A DNA stretch of 64,000 nucleotides from Streptomyces sp. CC0208 (GTDB taxonomy: Bacteria > Actinomycetota > Actinomycetes > Streptomycetales > Streptomycetaceae), in contig NZ_CP031969.1 in the NCBI RefSeq assembly GCF_003443735.1, positions 7,254,001 to 7,318,000 of the forward strand, written 5' to 3'. This document shows positions 1-8,820 of this stretch, in pieces (the stretch's first letter is position 1; each line of letters opens with the position of its first letter). The translations under genes and the position numbers were made by a program. A model generated the notes under the pieces. It was not told where the DNA came from, made no database searches, and saw nothing but the letters and a program-made list of their open reading frames with translations.

Positions 1-2
1 AG

Positions 3-2321
3 GGCTTCAAGAAGCCGATCCGCTTCTGCACGGTCGACGTCGGCCAGGCCAACGGCACCGGCGAGCCCCAGGAGATCGTCTGCGGCGCCCGGAACTTCGC
101 CGTCGGAGACAAGGTCGTGGTCGTGCTCCCGGGCGCCACGCTGCCCGGCGGCTTCTCGATCTCCGCCCGCAAGACCTACGGCAAGACCTCGCACGGCATG
201 ATCTGCTCCGGCGACGAGCTGGGCATGGGCGACGACGGCAGCCACGGCATCATCGTGCTGCCGCCCGAGACCGAGGTCGGCAAGGACGCCATCGAGCTCC
301 TGGAACTGGTCGACGAGGTCCTGGACATCGCCGTCACCGCCAACCGCGGCGACTGCCTGTCCATCCGCGGTGTGGCCCGCGAGGCCGCCATCGCCTACGG
401 CCTCCCGCTGCGCGACCCCGCGCTCCTCGACGTCCCGGGCCCGAACGCCTTCGGCTACCCGGTCCAGGTCTCCGACCCGTTCGGCTGCGATCGCTTCACC
501 GCGCGCACCGTCACCGGTCTGAGCCCCGAGGCCCGCTCCCCGCTGTGGCTGCAGCGCCGGCTCCAGAAGGTCGGCATGCGCCCGATCTCGCTCGCCGTCG
601 ACGTCACCAACTACGTGATGATGGAGCTCGGCCAGCCGCTGCACGCCTACGACCGCTCCCTGGTCCAGGGCACCATCGGGGTGCGCCGGGCCGAGGAGGG
701 CGAGCGGATCAAGACCCTCGACGGCGTCGAGCGCAAGCTGCACGCCGAGGACCTGGTCATCACGGACGAACGCGGCCCGATCGGTCTCGCGGGTGTCATG
801 GGCGGCGCCAACACCGAGATCGCCGACCACGCCGAGGGTGAAGGCACCACCGACGTCGTCATCGAGGCGGCCCACTTCGACGCGGTCTCCATCGCGCGTA
901 CGGCCCGCCGCCACAAGCTGTCCTCCGAGGCGTCCCGGCGCTTCGAGCGCGGTGTCGACCCGCAGGCCGCCGCCGCTGCCGCGCAGCGCACGGTCGACCT
1001 GCTGGTGCTGCTCGCGGGCGGCACCGCCGAGGCCGGTGTCACCGAGGTCACCGCTCCGTCGGCCCCGCACACCATCAGCGTCCCGGCGGACCACCCCGAC
1101 AAGGTCGCCGGTGTCTCCTACGGCCGCGAGACCGTCGTACGGCGTCTCCAGGAGGTCGGCTGCGACGTGTACGGGCAGGACGAGCTGATCGTCACCGTGC
1201 CGTCCTGGCGTCCCGACCTCCAGGAGATCAACGACCTGGCCGAAGAGGTCATCCGTCTGGAGGGCTACGAGAACCTGCCCTCCACGCTGCCCAGGCCGCC
1301 GGCCGGGCGTGGCCTGACCCACCGCCAGCGGCTGCACCGCCGGGCCGGGCGGGTGCTGGCCGGTGCCGGGTACGTCGAGGCGCCGAACTACCCCTTCGTG
1401 AGCGAGCAGGTCTTCGACCAGCTCGGCCTGGAGGCCGACGACCCGGCCCGCCGGGTCGTCAGGCTGACGAACCCGCTCAACGACGAGGAGCCCGCGCTGC
1501 GGACCTCGCTGCTGCCGGGTCTCCTCGGGGCGCTGCGGCGCAACGACGGGCGGGGCTCCCACGACCTGGCGCTGTTCGAGACCGGGCTGGTCTTCCTGCC
1601 GCGCTCGGAGCAGCGGGTCGCCGCGGTGCTGCCGGTCGACCGGCGTCCCACGGACGCCGAGATCGCCGAACTGGACGCCGCTCTGCCGGAGCAGCCGCGG
1701 CACGTGGCCGTGGTGCTCGCCGGGGCGCGCGAGCAGGCCGGCTGGTGGGGCAGGGGCCGTCCGGCCGACTGGGCCGACGCGGTCGAGGCCGGTCGCCTGG
1801 TCGCGCGTGAGGCCGGGGTCGAACTGGTCGTGCGGGGCGGTCAGTACGGGCCGTGGCACCCCGGGCGCTGTGCCGAGTTCGTGGTCGGCGACACCGTCGT
1901 CGGTCATGCCGGTGAGCTGCATCCGCGCGTCGTGAAGGCCTTCGGGCTGCCCGCCCGCACCTGCGCGATGGAGCTGGACCTGGACGTCCTGGAGGCGGCC
2001 GGCGACGACACCCCGCAGGCGCCGAACATCTCCACGTTTCCGGTGGCCACGCAGGATGTCGCCCTGGTCGTCGACAAGTTCGTGCCGCACGCCGAGGTCG
2101 AGGCCGCGCTGCGTGAGGGTGCGGGCGAACTCCTCGAGGGCATCCGGCTGTTCGACGTGTACGAGAACGAGGAGCAGCTGGGTGACGGGCGGAAGTCGCT
2201 GGCGTACGCATTGCGCTTCCGTGCGGGTGACCGGACGCTGACGGTCGACGAGGCTTCTGCGGCTCGGGACGCGGCGGTCGCCCTTGCGGGCGAGCGGACC
2301 GGGGCGGTGCTGAGGGCCTAG
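3..2321 (+). CDS. pheT: Phenylalanyl-tRNA synthetase beta subunit (5' truncated)
   Basis: Beta subunit of the cytoplasmic alpha2-beta2 enzyme that charges tRNA-Phe. The frame is open from base 3 (GFKKPIRFCTVDVG), so the window cuts off the start; 772 residues remain of a family usually near 830. In order: the rest of the N-terminal tRNA-binding OB fold (to about residue 110, with RKTYG and SHGMICS), the B3/B4 editing region (about 160-330), the B5 fold (about 360-430), the catalytic-like core, and the C-terminal FDX-ACB anticodon-binding domain (about 675-772, starting NISTFPVATQDVALVVD). pheS should lie just upstream, outside the window. A short GCGGGCTGCGCCCGC dyad follows the stop codon. 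Confidence 0.97.
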   Translation, partial: GFKKPIRFCTVDVGQANGTGEPQEIVCGARNFAVGDKVVVVLPGATLPGGFSISARKTYGKTSHGMICSGDELGMGDDGSHGIIVLPPETEVGKDAIELLELVDEVLDIAVTANRGDCLSIRGVAREAAIAYGLPLRDPALLDVPGPNAFGYPVQVSDPFGCDRFTARTVTGLSPEARSPLWLQRRLQKVGMRPISLAVDVTNYVMMELGQPLHAYDRSLVQGTIGVRRAEEGERIKTLDGVERKLHAEDLVITDERGPIGLAGVMGGANTEIADHAEGEGTTDVVIEAAHFDAVSIARTARRHKLSSEASRRFERGVDPQAAAAAAQRTVDLLVLLAGGTAEAGVTEVTAPSAPHTISVPADHPDKVAGVSYGRETVVRRLQEVGCDVYGQDELIVTVPSWRPDLQEINDLAEEVIRLEGYENLPSTLPRPPAGRGLTHRQRLHRRAGRVLAGAGYVEAPNYPFVSEQVFDQLGLEADDPARRVVRLTNPLNDEEPALRTSLLPGLLGALRRNDGRGSHDLALFETGLVFLPRSEQRVAAVLPVDRRPTDAEIAELDAALPEQPRHVAVVLAGAREQAGWWGRGRPADWADAVEAGRLVAREAGVELVVRGGQYGPWHPGRCAEFVVGDTVVGHAGELHPRVVKAFGLPARTCAMELDLDVLEAAGDDTPQAPNISTFPVATQDVALVVDKFVPHAEVEAALREGAGELLEGIRLFDVYENEEQLGDGRKSLAYALRFRAGDRTLTVDEASAARDAAVALAGERTGAVLRA

Positions 2322-2428
2322 TCGCCGGGGGGCTGCGGGCTGCGCCCGCATGCCCCATATCCGGTCACCTCACTCGATAGGGTGAGTTCTCCCGGCGATC
2401 TGGCCCTTTTGGTCCATGCGCTCGACAG

Positions 2429-2460
2429 AATCGGACCGGCCTTTCGAGGCCGGTCCGATT
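2429..2460 (+). terminator. Perfect 14-bp hairpin with TTCG tetraloop
   Basis: AATCGGACCGGCCT (2429-2442), loop TTCG, then the exact reverse complement (2447-2460). It sits about 110 bases after pheT and before the phosphatase start. It is most likely an intrinsic terminator for pheT, although no T-tract follows, as is common in Streptomyces. It also argues against a phosphatase start upstream of it. Confidence 0.8.
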
Positions 2461-2493
2461 GCGTGTGCAGGGCCTAGTTGGGGGGCCATCGGC

Positions 2494-3540
2494 ATGATGT
2501 CCATCAAGGCTGCGGTTCCCCGGGCGGGGTCGCTGCGCCGTGTCCTCTCGATGGGGCTCCCCACCATGTGGGGTGCCGTGGCCGTCACGTACAAGCTGAC
2601 CTGTCCGCTCGCGCAGCAGAACGGCCTGGGCGCGCGGGTCGCCACCAGTGCCGTGTTCTTCGCGGTGGGCACCGGACTGATCGTCCATGTCAGGCGCGCT
2701 CTGCTGCGGGAACTCCGGCAGGCCCGTCACGTCGCGGGCGCCGCCCAGGGCGTGCTGCTGCGGCCGTTGCCTCCGCGGATCGACGGGCTCAGCGTGGCCG
2801 CGGCCCAGATGTCCGCCGACCGGGGCGCCACCATCGGCGGGGACCTGTACGAGGCCGTCGCCACCGAACACGGCGTACGGGTGGTCATGGGCGACGTCCG
2901 GGGCCACGGCCTCGCCGCCATCGGTACGGCCGCGGCGGTTCTCGGCAGCTTCCGCGAGGCCGTCCACGACGAGCCCGAACTCGGGGGAGTGCTGCGCAGA
3001 CTGGACCGTGCGCTCGCCCGGCACCTGCGCGAGCGCGCCGAACGGGACGGCACGGCCGCGGAGGAGTTCGTGACCGTGCTGCTCCTGGAGATAGGCGAGG
3101 ACGGCGAGCTGCGCGCACTGAACTGCGGTCACCCGTGGCCGTACTTGCTCAGTGGCTCAGCGGTCGAGCCACTGTCCTGCGAGGAACCGCTGCCGCCGCT
3201 CGGGCCGTTCCCGCTGCCGGGCGACTTGACCGGGTCACAGTGCGGCCACCTGTTGCCGAGCGACACCCTGGTCCTGCACACGGACGGCGCCGAAGACGCC
3301 AGGGACGCTCATGGCCGGTTCTTTTCTCTGGCCGAATCCCTGCAGGGGGCCGCGGAAGCCCCACCTCAGGCGGTATTGGGCAGGGTCTTCACGGCGTTAC
3401 TGGACCACACGGGCGGCACACCGAAGGACGACGTGGCCTTACTGGTCCTTCGGAACGACCGCCAGCACAAACGCCCTTCAGGGGCGCGGGGAACCGCGCG
3501 GCCGACCACCACGAACCCGCAGCCGACAACGCACCTCTAG
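2494..3540 (+). CDS. PP2C/SpoIIE-type serine phosphatase with N-terminal membrane segments
   Basis: Probable membrane-anchored protein phosphatase of the RsbU/SpoIIE group, which typically dephosphorylates anti-sigma antagonists. The N-terminus has two hydrophobic segments (about residues 20-35 and 50-65). The catalytic domain follows with the metal-binding motifs GGDLYEAV, GDVRGHGLAA, NCGHPWPYLL, HTDGAEDARD and KDDVALLVL, all intact. No GAF, PAS or kinase domain is fused. ATG 2494 is chosen because GGGGGG (2480-2485) is well spaced, and an earlier in-frame start would be read through the hairpin at 2429-2460. The last 20 or so residues are encoded by a dispersed repeat and are probably not part of the fold. 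The target is unknown; no anti-sigma gene is adjacent. Confidence 0.85.
   Translation: MMSIKAAVPRAGSLRRVLSMGLPTMWGAVAVTYKLTCPLAQQNGLGARVATSAVFFAVGTGLIVHVRRALLRELRQARHVAGAAQGVLLRPLPPRIDGLSVAAAQMSADRGATIGGDLYEAVATEHGVRVVMGDVRGHGLAAIGTAAAVLGSFREAVHDEPELGGVLRRLDRALARHLRERAERDGTAAEEFVTVLLLEIGEDGELRALNCGHPWPYLLSGSAVEPLSCEEPLPPLGPFPLPGDLTGSQCGHLLPSDTLVLHTDGAEDARDAHGRFFSLAESLQGAAEAPPQAVLGRVFTALLDHTGGTPKDDVALLVLRNDRQHKRPSGARGTARPTTTNPQPTTHL
3474..3532 (+). repeat. Dispersed 3'-end repeat, copy A (inside the phosphatase C-terminus)
   Basis: Begins CTTCAGGGGCGCGGGGAACC and continues GCGCGGCCGACCACCACG. It matches the other copies in the window but is read through in frame here, adding a Thr/Pro-rich tail to the phosphatase. 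Confidence 0.75.
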
Positions 3541-3760
3541 CGGCACCCCGGATGTCGCCCCCGTCAAGCCGCCGGCCAGGCCACCGCACTGTACGAGGGG
3601 GAGCCGGCGGCCCGGCCGTCCTCTTGCGAGGCATTTCAGTCAACCGGGTGGAAACTCTCCGCAACAGTGCGCGCACGCTGCGGATTCGAGCACTCCGTTC
3701 ACACCCCGTGTGAAGGCGGACCCACTAATCTGACGGCACCGAGCCACCCGGGGGGCACAG

Positions 3761-5101
3761 ATGCAGCCCAACACTCTGCTCGACGCGATCCTTGACGAAG
3801 CCGGGATCTCGCATGCCGGGCTTGCCGCACATGTGAACCAGGCCGGGAGGGCGCGCGGTCTCGCGCTCAGGTACGAACACACCGCCGTGGCGCGGTGGTT
3901 GAAGGGCCAGCGCCCGCGCGGCCAGGTGCCCGACCTGATCTGCGAGGTGCTCGCGCGCCGGCTCCAGCGTCCCGTGACCCTCGACGACATCGGCCTCGGC
4001 GTGCCCGGCGAACCGTCCGCCCCGCACGGCACCTCCCTGTCCGGCTTCGTCGAGCGGGCCACCGCCCTGTGGCGCTCCGACGAACAGCAGCGCCCGCACA
4101 TCCTGGGCGCCCCAGCGGTCACCGGCACACCCGCCGTCATGCCCGTCTGGGAGTGGGAGAACCCGCCCGAGGACGTCGACGTCTCCCGCGGTGGCCGGCA
4201 CCGGGTCACCCGCGCCGACATCGAGATGCTCCGCGCCGCCCGCACCCACTACGAGCAGATGTACCGCAAGGCCGGCGGCATCGCGACCCGCACCCGGATC
4301 GTCGGATTCCTCAACGCCGAGGCCGCCCCGCTGCTGCGCGGCAGCTACACCGACGAGACGGGCCGCCAACTGCACCGCGCCACCGGCGGCCTGGTCGCGG
4401 TCGCCGGGATCTGCGCCTACGACTCCGACGCGCACGGTCTCGCCCAGCGCTACTTCCACCAGGCCCTCAGGCTCGCCAAGGCCAGCGGCGACCGGGGTCT
4501 CGGCGCGTACGTCATCGCGCTGCTGGTCAACCAGTCCCTGTTCATGCGGGAGTACCGCCAGGCCGTCGCCTTCGCCGAGGCCGCGCTGCGGGCCGCGGGC
4601 AAGCACATCACCCCGGCGCTCGCCTGCGATCTCTACGCGATGCAGGCCAAGGCGTACGCCCACCTCGGCGACGGCACGACCGCGCTGTCCTGCATCCGGC
4701 GGGCCGAGCAGGCCGCCGAACGCATCCGGCGCGGACACGAGCCGGACGAGACCGGCTATGTCCAGCCGGGCCTCGTCAACGTCCAGGTGGCGGAGGCGCT
4801 TCTCAGTCTCGGCGAACTCGCGGCAGCGGCCGCGCACGCGGCGGCCGCCGTCGACAACCCGGCCCACGACCGGGGCCGGGTGCACCGGCTCGCCATGCTC
4901 AGCACGATCGAACTGCGTCAGGGGAACACCGACAAAGCGGTGGCCACCGCCGTGCAGATGGCGGAACAGGCCCGGGGAATGGAGTCCCAGCGCCTGCGCG
5001 ACAGGCTCAGAGCGGTGCGCGAACACCTGGTCCGGAGCGGCTGCGCGGGCACGTCCGAGGCAGCCGAACTGATCGACGGCGCACTGCGCGTGCCCCTGTA
5101 G
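3761..5101 (+). CDS. HTH/TPR transcriptional regulator, NsdA-like
   Basis: A 446-residue cytoplasmic regulator of the Streptomyces type that joins a degenerate N-terminal helix-turn-helix (about residues 1-80, with TAVARWLKGQRPRGQVPDLI) to a C-terminal array of TPR-like helical repeats (about 150-430, for example RYFHQALRLAKASGDRGLGA). NsdA and related proteins with this layout influence sporulation and antibiotic production; that this one does so is inference. ATG 3761 is preceded by CCGGGGGG. It is transcribed alone; a Nudix gene follows 75 bases later on the same strand. No enzymatic motif is present. Confidence 0.75.
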   Translation: MQPNTLLDAILDEAGISHAGLAAHVNQAGRARGLALRYEHTAVARWLKGQRPRGQVPDLICEVLARRLQRPVTLDDIGLGVPGEPSAPHGTSLSGFVERATALWRSDEQQRPHILGAPAVTGTPAVMPVWEWENPPEDVDVSRGGRHRVTRADIEMLRAARTHYEQMYRKAGGIATRTRIVGFLNAEAAPLLRGSYTDETGRQLHRATGGLVAVAGICAYDSDAHGLAQRYFHQALRLAKASGDRGLGAYVIALLVNQSLFMREYRQAVAFAEAALRAAGKHITPALACDLYAMQAKAYAHLGDGTTALSCIRRAEQAAERIRRGHEPDETGYVQPGLVNVQVAEALLSLGELAAAAAHAAAAVDNPAHDRGRVHRLAMLSTIELRQGNTDKAVATAVQMAEQARGMESQRLRDRLRAVREHLVRSGCAGTSEAAELIDGALRVPL

Positions 5102-5176
5102 GCCGGCACACGGACGCCGACACCCCACAGTCCCTGCTGCGATATTGCCACTTACTCGACGGAAGGTGGCAGAACC

Positions 5177-5716
5177 GTGCAGTGGGCAAAACAGAACGAA
5201 CAAACTGTGTATGAAAACCGCTGGTTCAGCGTCAATCTCGCCGATGTCGAGCTGCCGGACGGCCGGCATCTCGACCACTTCCTGATACGGCTGCGGCCCG
5301 TCGCCGTCGCCACGGTGGTGAACGAGGCCAACGAGGTCCTGCTGCTGTGGCGCCACCGCTTCATCACCGACAGCTGGGGCTGGGAACTCGCCGCGGGTGT
5401 GGTCGAGGACGGCGAGGACATCGCCGTCGCGGCCGCCAGGGAACTCGAGGAAGAGACCGGCTGGCGACCGGGGCCGCTCCAGCACCTCATGAGCGTGGAG
5501 CCCTCCAACGGGCTCACCGACGCCCGGCACCACATCTACTGGGCCGACGAGGGCGAGTACATCGGGCACCCCGTGGACGACTTCGAGTCCGACCGCCGGG
5601 AATGGGTCCCCCTGAAACTCGTTCCCGACATGGTCGCCCGTGGGGAGGTCCCGGCCGCCAACATGGCGGCCGCGTTACTCCTGTTGCATCATCTGAGGCT
5701 CGGTCAGGACACCTAG
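5177..5716 (+). CDS. Nudix hydrolase
   Basis: A 179-residue Nudix-fold pyrophosphohydrolase. The Nudix box runs from GVVEDGEDI to AARELEEETGW and keeps the REUXEEXG core that binds the catalytic metal. The preceding beta-sheet region (ATVVNEANEVLLLWRHRF) resembles ADP-ribose or nucleotide-sugar pyrophosphatases more than MutT, but the substrate cannot be read from sequence. GTG 5177 is used, with GGAAGG eight bases upstream. It may be cotranscribed with the regulator upstream. Confidence 0.88.
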   Translation: MQWAKQNEQTVYENRWFSVNLADVELPDGRHLDHFLIRLRPVAVATVVNEANEVLLLWRHRFITDSWGWELAAGVVEDGEDIAVAAARELEEETGWRPGPLQHLMSVEPSNGLTDARHHIYWADEGEYIGHPVDDFESDRREWVPLKLVPDMVARGEVPAANMAAALLLLHHLRLGQDT

Positions 5717-5773
5717 GGCCTGATCCACCGGACAGGCCCCTGCCCTGATCCCCCACCCGGGTGTCCCGAAGCC

Positions 5774-6031
5774 TCAGCGACCGAGGGCCTGCCAGATCGC
5801 CACGACGAGCGCGCCCGCGGCGGTGATCGCCGAGATCGCGGGAAGTGGCCAGCGGGCGTGCTCCAGGGCGATGATCCGTGCGCTCAGATCGTCGATCTCC
5901 TTGTCCGTCTCCTCCGTACGGTGACTGAGCAGAGCGAGACCTCCCTCGACACGTGCGTACGCGACATCGAGGCGGCGTCGTAACTCTGCGAGTTCTCCAT
6001 GGACCACGGGATGCTCCGGGTCGGCGGTCAC
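5774..6031 (-). CDS. Small coiled-coil protein with C-terminal membrane anchor
   Basis: An 85-residue protein. Residues 15-55 form a charged heptad-like helix (ELAELRRRLDVAYARVEGGL, then HRTEETDKEIDDLSARI), and the last 22 residues are a hydrophobic segment (ISAITAAGALVVAIW). GTG 6031 is chosen over longer readings because AAAGGAG lies directly upstream. The topology recalls XhlA/holin-like accessory proteins and other tail-anchored coiled coils, but no family was recognised and no phage genes are nearby. It is convergent with the Nudix gene. Confidence 0.7.
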   Translation of the reverse strand: MTADPEHPVVHGELAELRRRLDVAYARVEGGLALLSHRTEETDKEIDDLSARIIALEHARWPLPAISAITAAGALVVAIWQALGR

Positions 6032-6159
6032 GGGTCCGCTCCTTTCCGTAGTCGTCACATCCCTTGCATGCGCATGAAGAGTCAACTCGCCTGGTGGGTG
6101 CGTGGGGAGAGTGTGCGACAGGCATATGCGGGCCCGGCGCGCACACGGTGTGTGAATGA

Positions 6160-6194
6160 CATGGGCCCGGCACTCCCAGAGTGCCGGGCCCATG
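6160..6194 (-). terminator. Perfect 16-bp hairpin terminator
   Basis: CATGGGCCCGGCACTC (6160-6175), loop CCA, then the exact complement (6179-6194). It lies 47 bases after the stop of the minus-strand dehydrogenase gene and separates it from the 85-residue gene. Confidence 0.85.
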
Positions 6195-6240
6195 TTCGTA
6201 GCACTGTGTAATCAGCACCCTGGAACGGACAGGGTGCGGG

Positions 6241-7116
6241 TCAGCCGTAGGTGTAGAACCCCGAGCCGGACTTGCGGCCCAGCCGGCCCGCGTCGACCAT
6301 GCGCTGGAGCAGCGGGGGAGCGGCGTACAGCGGTTCCTTGTACTCCTCGTACATCGAGAAGGCGACCGAGGCGACGGTGTCCAGTCCGATCAGGTCGGAC
6401 AGCTTCAGGGGGCCCATCGGGTGGGCACAGCCCAGCTCCATGCCGTTGTCGATGTCCTCGCGGCTCGCGATGCCCGACTCGAACATCCGGATCGCGGACA
6501 GGAGATACGGGATCAGCAGCGCGTTGACCACGAAGCCGGAGCGGTCCTGGGCGCGGATCGCGTGCTTGCCGAGGAGCTTCTCGGCGAACTGCTGGGCGCG
6601 GGCCAGGGTGTCCTCGGAGGTGGTGAGCGCCGGGATCAGCTCGACGAGCTTCTGCACCGGGGCCGGGTTGAAGAAGTGGATGCCGACGACCTGGTCGGGC
6701 CGCGAGGTGGCGACCGCCAGCCTGACCAGCGGGATGGAGGAGGTGTTGGAGGCCAGGATCGCGTCCGGGCGGGTCACCACCTGGTCGAGCACCTGGAAGA
6801 TCTCGGTCTTCACCTGCTCGTTCTCCACGACGGCCTCGATGACCAGATCGCGGTCCGCGAACTCGCCGAGGTCGGTGGTGAAGGAGAGCCGGGCCTGCGT
6901 GGCCGCCAGCTCCTCCGCGCTGATCTTGCCGCGTTCGGCGGCCTTGGTCAGGGAGTTGAACAGCCGGGTACGGCCGATCTCCAGGGCCTCGCCGGTGGTC
7001 TCGGCGACCTTCACGTCCAGACCGGCGCGGGCGCACACCTCGGCGATGCCCGCCCCCATCTGGCCGCAGCCCACCACTCCGACACGTGCGATGTCTCCGG
7101 CCGGGAAGTCCGTCAC
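6241..7116 (-). CDS. 3-hydroxybutyryl-CoA (3-hydroxyacyl-CoA) dehydrogenase
   Basis: NAD-dependent oxidation of L-3-hydroxyacyl-CoA, for butyrate/polyhydroxybutyrate metabolism or beta-oxidation, in the cytoplasm. The 291-residue protein has an N-terminal Rossmann fold with GVVGCGQMGAGIAE, the catalytic region with SNTSSIPLVRLA and GIHFFNPAPVQKLVE (catalytic His), and a C-terminal dimerisation domain (NGMELGCAHPMGPLKLSD). GTG 7116 is preceded by AAAGGGAC; another GTG at 7140 is possible. It is a single gene, divergent from the YngK-type hydrolase. Confidence 0.92.
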   Translation of the reverse strand: MTDFPAGDIARVGVVGCGQMGAGIAEVCARAGLDVKVAETTGEALEIGRTRLFNSLTKAAERGKISAEELAATQARLSFTTDLGEFADRDLVIEAVVENEQVKTEIFQVLDQVVTRPDAILASNTSSIPLVRLAVATSRPDQVVGIHFFNPAPVQKLVELIPALTTSEDTLARAQQFAEKLLGKHAIRAQDRSGFVVNALLIPYLLSAIRMFESGIASREDIDNGMELGCAHPMGPLKLSDLIGLDTVASVAFSMYEEYKEPLYAAPPLLQRMVDAGRLGRKSGSGFYTYG

Positions 7117-7297
7117 TTCGTCCCTTTCGCTGATCTTCACCTGGTGGCAGGCCGGCGGTGGCCGGATCCTGCTCCGTTCGAGCACGTTACTCCCAAGTAT
7201 CGATGATCGATCGTCTGGGTCCGGCATCGTTCGGGCATTCTGGGGCGCGGAGACGATCCGTGACCGAGCGGATCCGTGGTGTAGGGGGAGTGTGCAC

Positions 7298-8560
7298 ATG
7301 GGACGTCTGTCGCGCCGGGCCTTCGCGCTGGCCGCGCTGTCCACCCTGACGACGGCCTCGGGAGCGGCCGCCGCGCCGGGCCGCCCGAGGAGGCGGGGCG
7401 CGACCGGGATGCGGGGCGTGTGGCTGGCCACCGTGTCCAACCGGGACTGGCCGTCGAAGCCCGGGCTGACCGCCGCACAGCAGCGCGCTGAGCTGATCGC
7501 CCACCTCGACCGGGTGGCCGCGGACCGGCTGAACGCGGTGATGTTCCAGGTACGGCCCACCGCCGACGCCCTGTGGCCCTCGCCGTACGAGCCGTGGTCG
7601 CAGTACCTCACCGGGACGCAGGGCAAGAACCCCGGCTGGGACCCGCTCGGCACCGCCGTCGCCGAGGCACACCGGCGGGGCCTGCAACTGCACGCCTGGT
7701 TCAACCCGTACCGCATCGCCAACCATGCCGACCCGACGAGGCTGGTCGCCTCGCACCCCGCGCGCATCCACCCGGACTGGGTGGTGCCGTACGGCGGGAA
7801 GCTCTACTACAACCCCGGACTGCCCGAGGTCCGCGCCTTCGTCCAGGACGCGATCCTCGACGCGGTGCACAAGTACCCGGTGGACGCGGTCCACTTCGAC
7901 GACTACTTCTACCCGTATCCGGTGGCCGGCCAGACCTTCGACGACGACGCGGCCTACGACGCGTACGGCGGCGACTTCCCGAACCGGGCCGACTGGCGGC
8001 GGGACAACATCGACAAGCTGGTCCTGGAGACCGCGGCCCGCATCAAGCGGGTCCGGCCCACCGCACAGTTCGGCATCAGCCCCTTCGGCGTGTGGCGCAA
8101 CGCGGCCACCGACCCGCTCGGCTCGGACACGCGCGCGGGGGTGCAGTCGTACGACGACAACTTCGCGGACACCCGCAAGTGGGTGCGCGAGGGCTGGATC
8201 GACTACCTCGTGCCGCAGCTGTACTGGAACATCGGCTTCGCCGCCGCCGACTACGCCGAACTGGTGCCCTGGTGGGCGGAGCAGGCGCGGGGGAGCAGGA
8301 CCGAGCTGTACCTCGGCGAGGCGCTCTACAAGGCGGGGGACCCCGCGCAGCCCGCGGCCTGGCAGGACCCCGCGGAGCTGTCCCGGCATCTCACGTTCGC
8401 ACGCGAGTACGCGCAGGTGCGCGGGCATGTCTTCTTCGCGGCGAAGGAGCTCGCCTCCGACCGGATCGGGGCGATGGCGCGGGTGGTCGCCGACCACTAC
8501 CGGGAGCCGGCGGGTCCCCCGCGCCGGGTCACCGGCCGGTCTGCTGGAAGCGGTGCCTGA
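7298..8560 (+). CDS. Exported YngK-type glycosyl hydrolase-like protein (DUF187/GH10-like)
   Basis: A 420-residue exported protein with a Tat-type signal (LSRRAFALAALS, cleaved near AAAAPG). The mature part is the TIM-barrel domain of the YngK/DUF187 family: MRGVWLATVSNRDWPSKPG, HAWFNPYRIAN, VDAVHFDDYFYPYP, YLVPQLYWNIGF. Members act on, or are associated with, peptidoglycan or other polysaccharides; the substrate here is unknown. ATG 7298 follows TAGGGGGAG. Its 3' end overlaps the convergent DUF1918 gene by 32 bases, so the two transcripts are antisense at their ends. Confidence 0.85.
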   Translation: MGRLSRRAFALAALSTLTTASGAAAAPGRPRRRGATGMRGVWLATVSNRDWPSKPGLTAAQQRAELIAHLDRVAADRLNAVMFQVRPTADALWPSPYEPWSQYLTGTQGKNPGWDPLGTAVAEAHRRGLQLHAWFNPYRIANHADPTRLVASHPARIHPDWVVPYGGKLYYNPGLPEVRAFVQDAILDAVHKYPVDAVHFDDYFYPYPVAGQTFDDDAAYDAYGGDFPNRADWRRDNIDKLVLETAARIKRVRPTAQFGISPFGVWRNAATDPLGSDTRAGVQSYDDNFADTRKWVREGWIDYLVPQLYWNIGFAAADYAELVPWWAEQARGSRTELYLGEALYKAGDPAQPAAWQDPAELSRHLTFAREYAQVRGHVFFAAKELASDRIGAMARVVADHYREPAGPPRRVTGRSAGSGA

Positions 8561-8729
8561 TCTCGGTGTCGGGGCCGGGTGAGCACACGCCTTCGTGCCC
8601 GTCCTCGAAGCGGACGCGGTACGGAGGGGTGCCCTCCTGACCCATCACCTCGACGATCTCGCCGACCTTGTCCTGCTGTCCGACCACCCTGCCGTGCTGG
8701 ACAAGCTGGTCGCCCACGGTTGCACGCAT
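8529..8729 (-). CDS. DUF1918 family small protein
   Basis: A 66-residue protein matching the actinobacterial DUF1918 family, which has a small SH3-like beta barrel: VGDQLVQHGRVVGQQDKVGE, then PPYRVRFEDGHEGVCSPGPD. The function is not established. ATG 8729 is preceded by GAGGAGG on the minus strand, a strong ribosome site. It is convergent with, and overlaps, the end of the YngK-type gene. Confidence 0.82.
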   Translation of the reverse strand: MRATVGDQLVQHGRVVGQQDKVGEIVEVMGQEGTPPYRVRFEDGHEGVCSPGPDTEIRHRFQQTGR

Positions 8730-8820
8730 CGTCTGGGGCCTCCTCACCAAGTGCGGGAGCAGCGGTCCGTGGCCCGATTTTACGGCGCGGGGCCCGTTGG
8801 GACCGGCGCGTGCGCGTCGG

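Noticed and set aside
2416..2493. Earlier in-frame start for the PP2C phosphatase
   Set aside because: It would place a strong terminator-like hairpin inside the coding sequence and has no ribosome site, whereas ATG 2494 has GGGGGG.
3725..5569. 614-codon open frame on the minus strand opposite the HTH/TPR regulator and Nudix gene
   Set aside because: It lies antisense to two well-supported genes, has no ribosome site, and reflects the third-position GC bias that keeps the opposite frames open.
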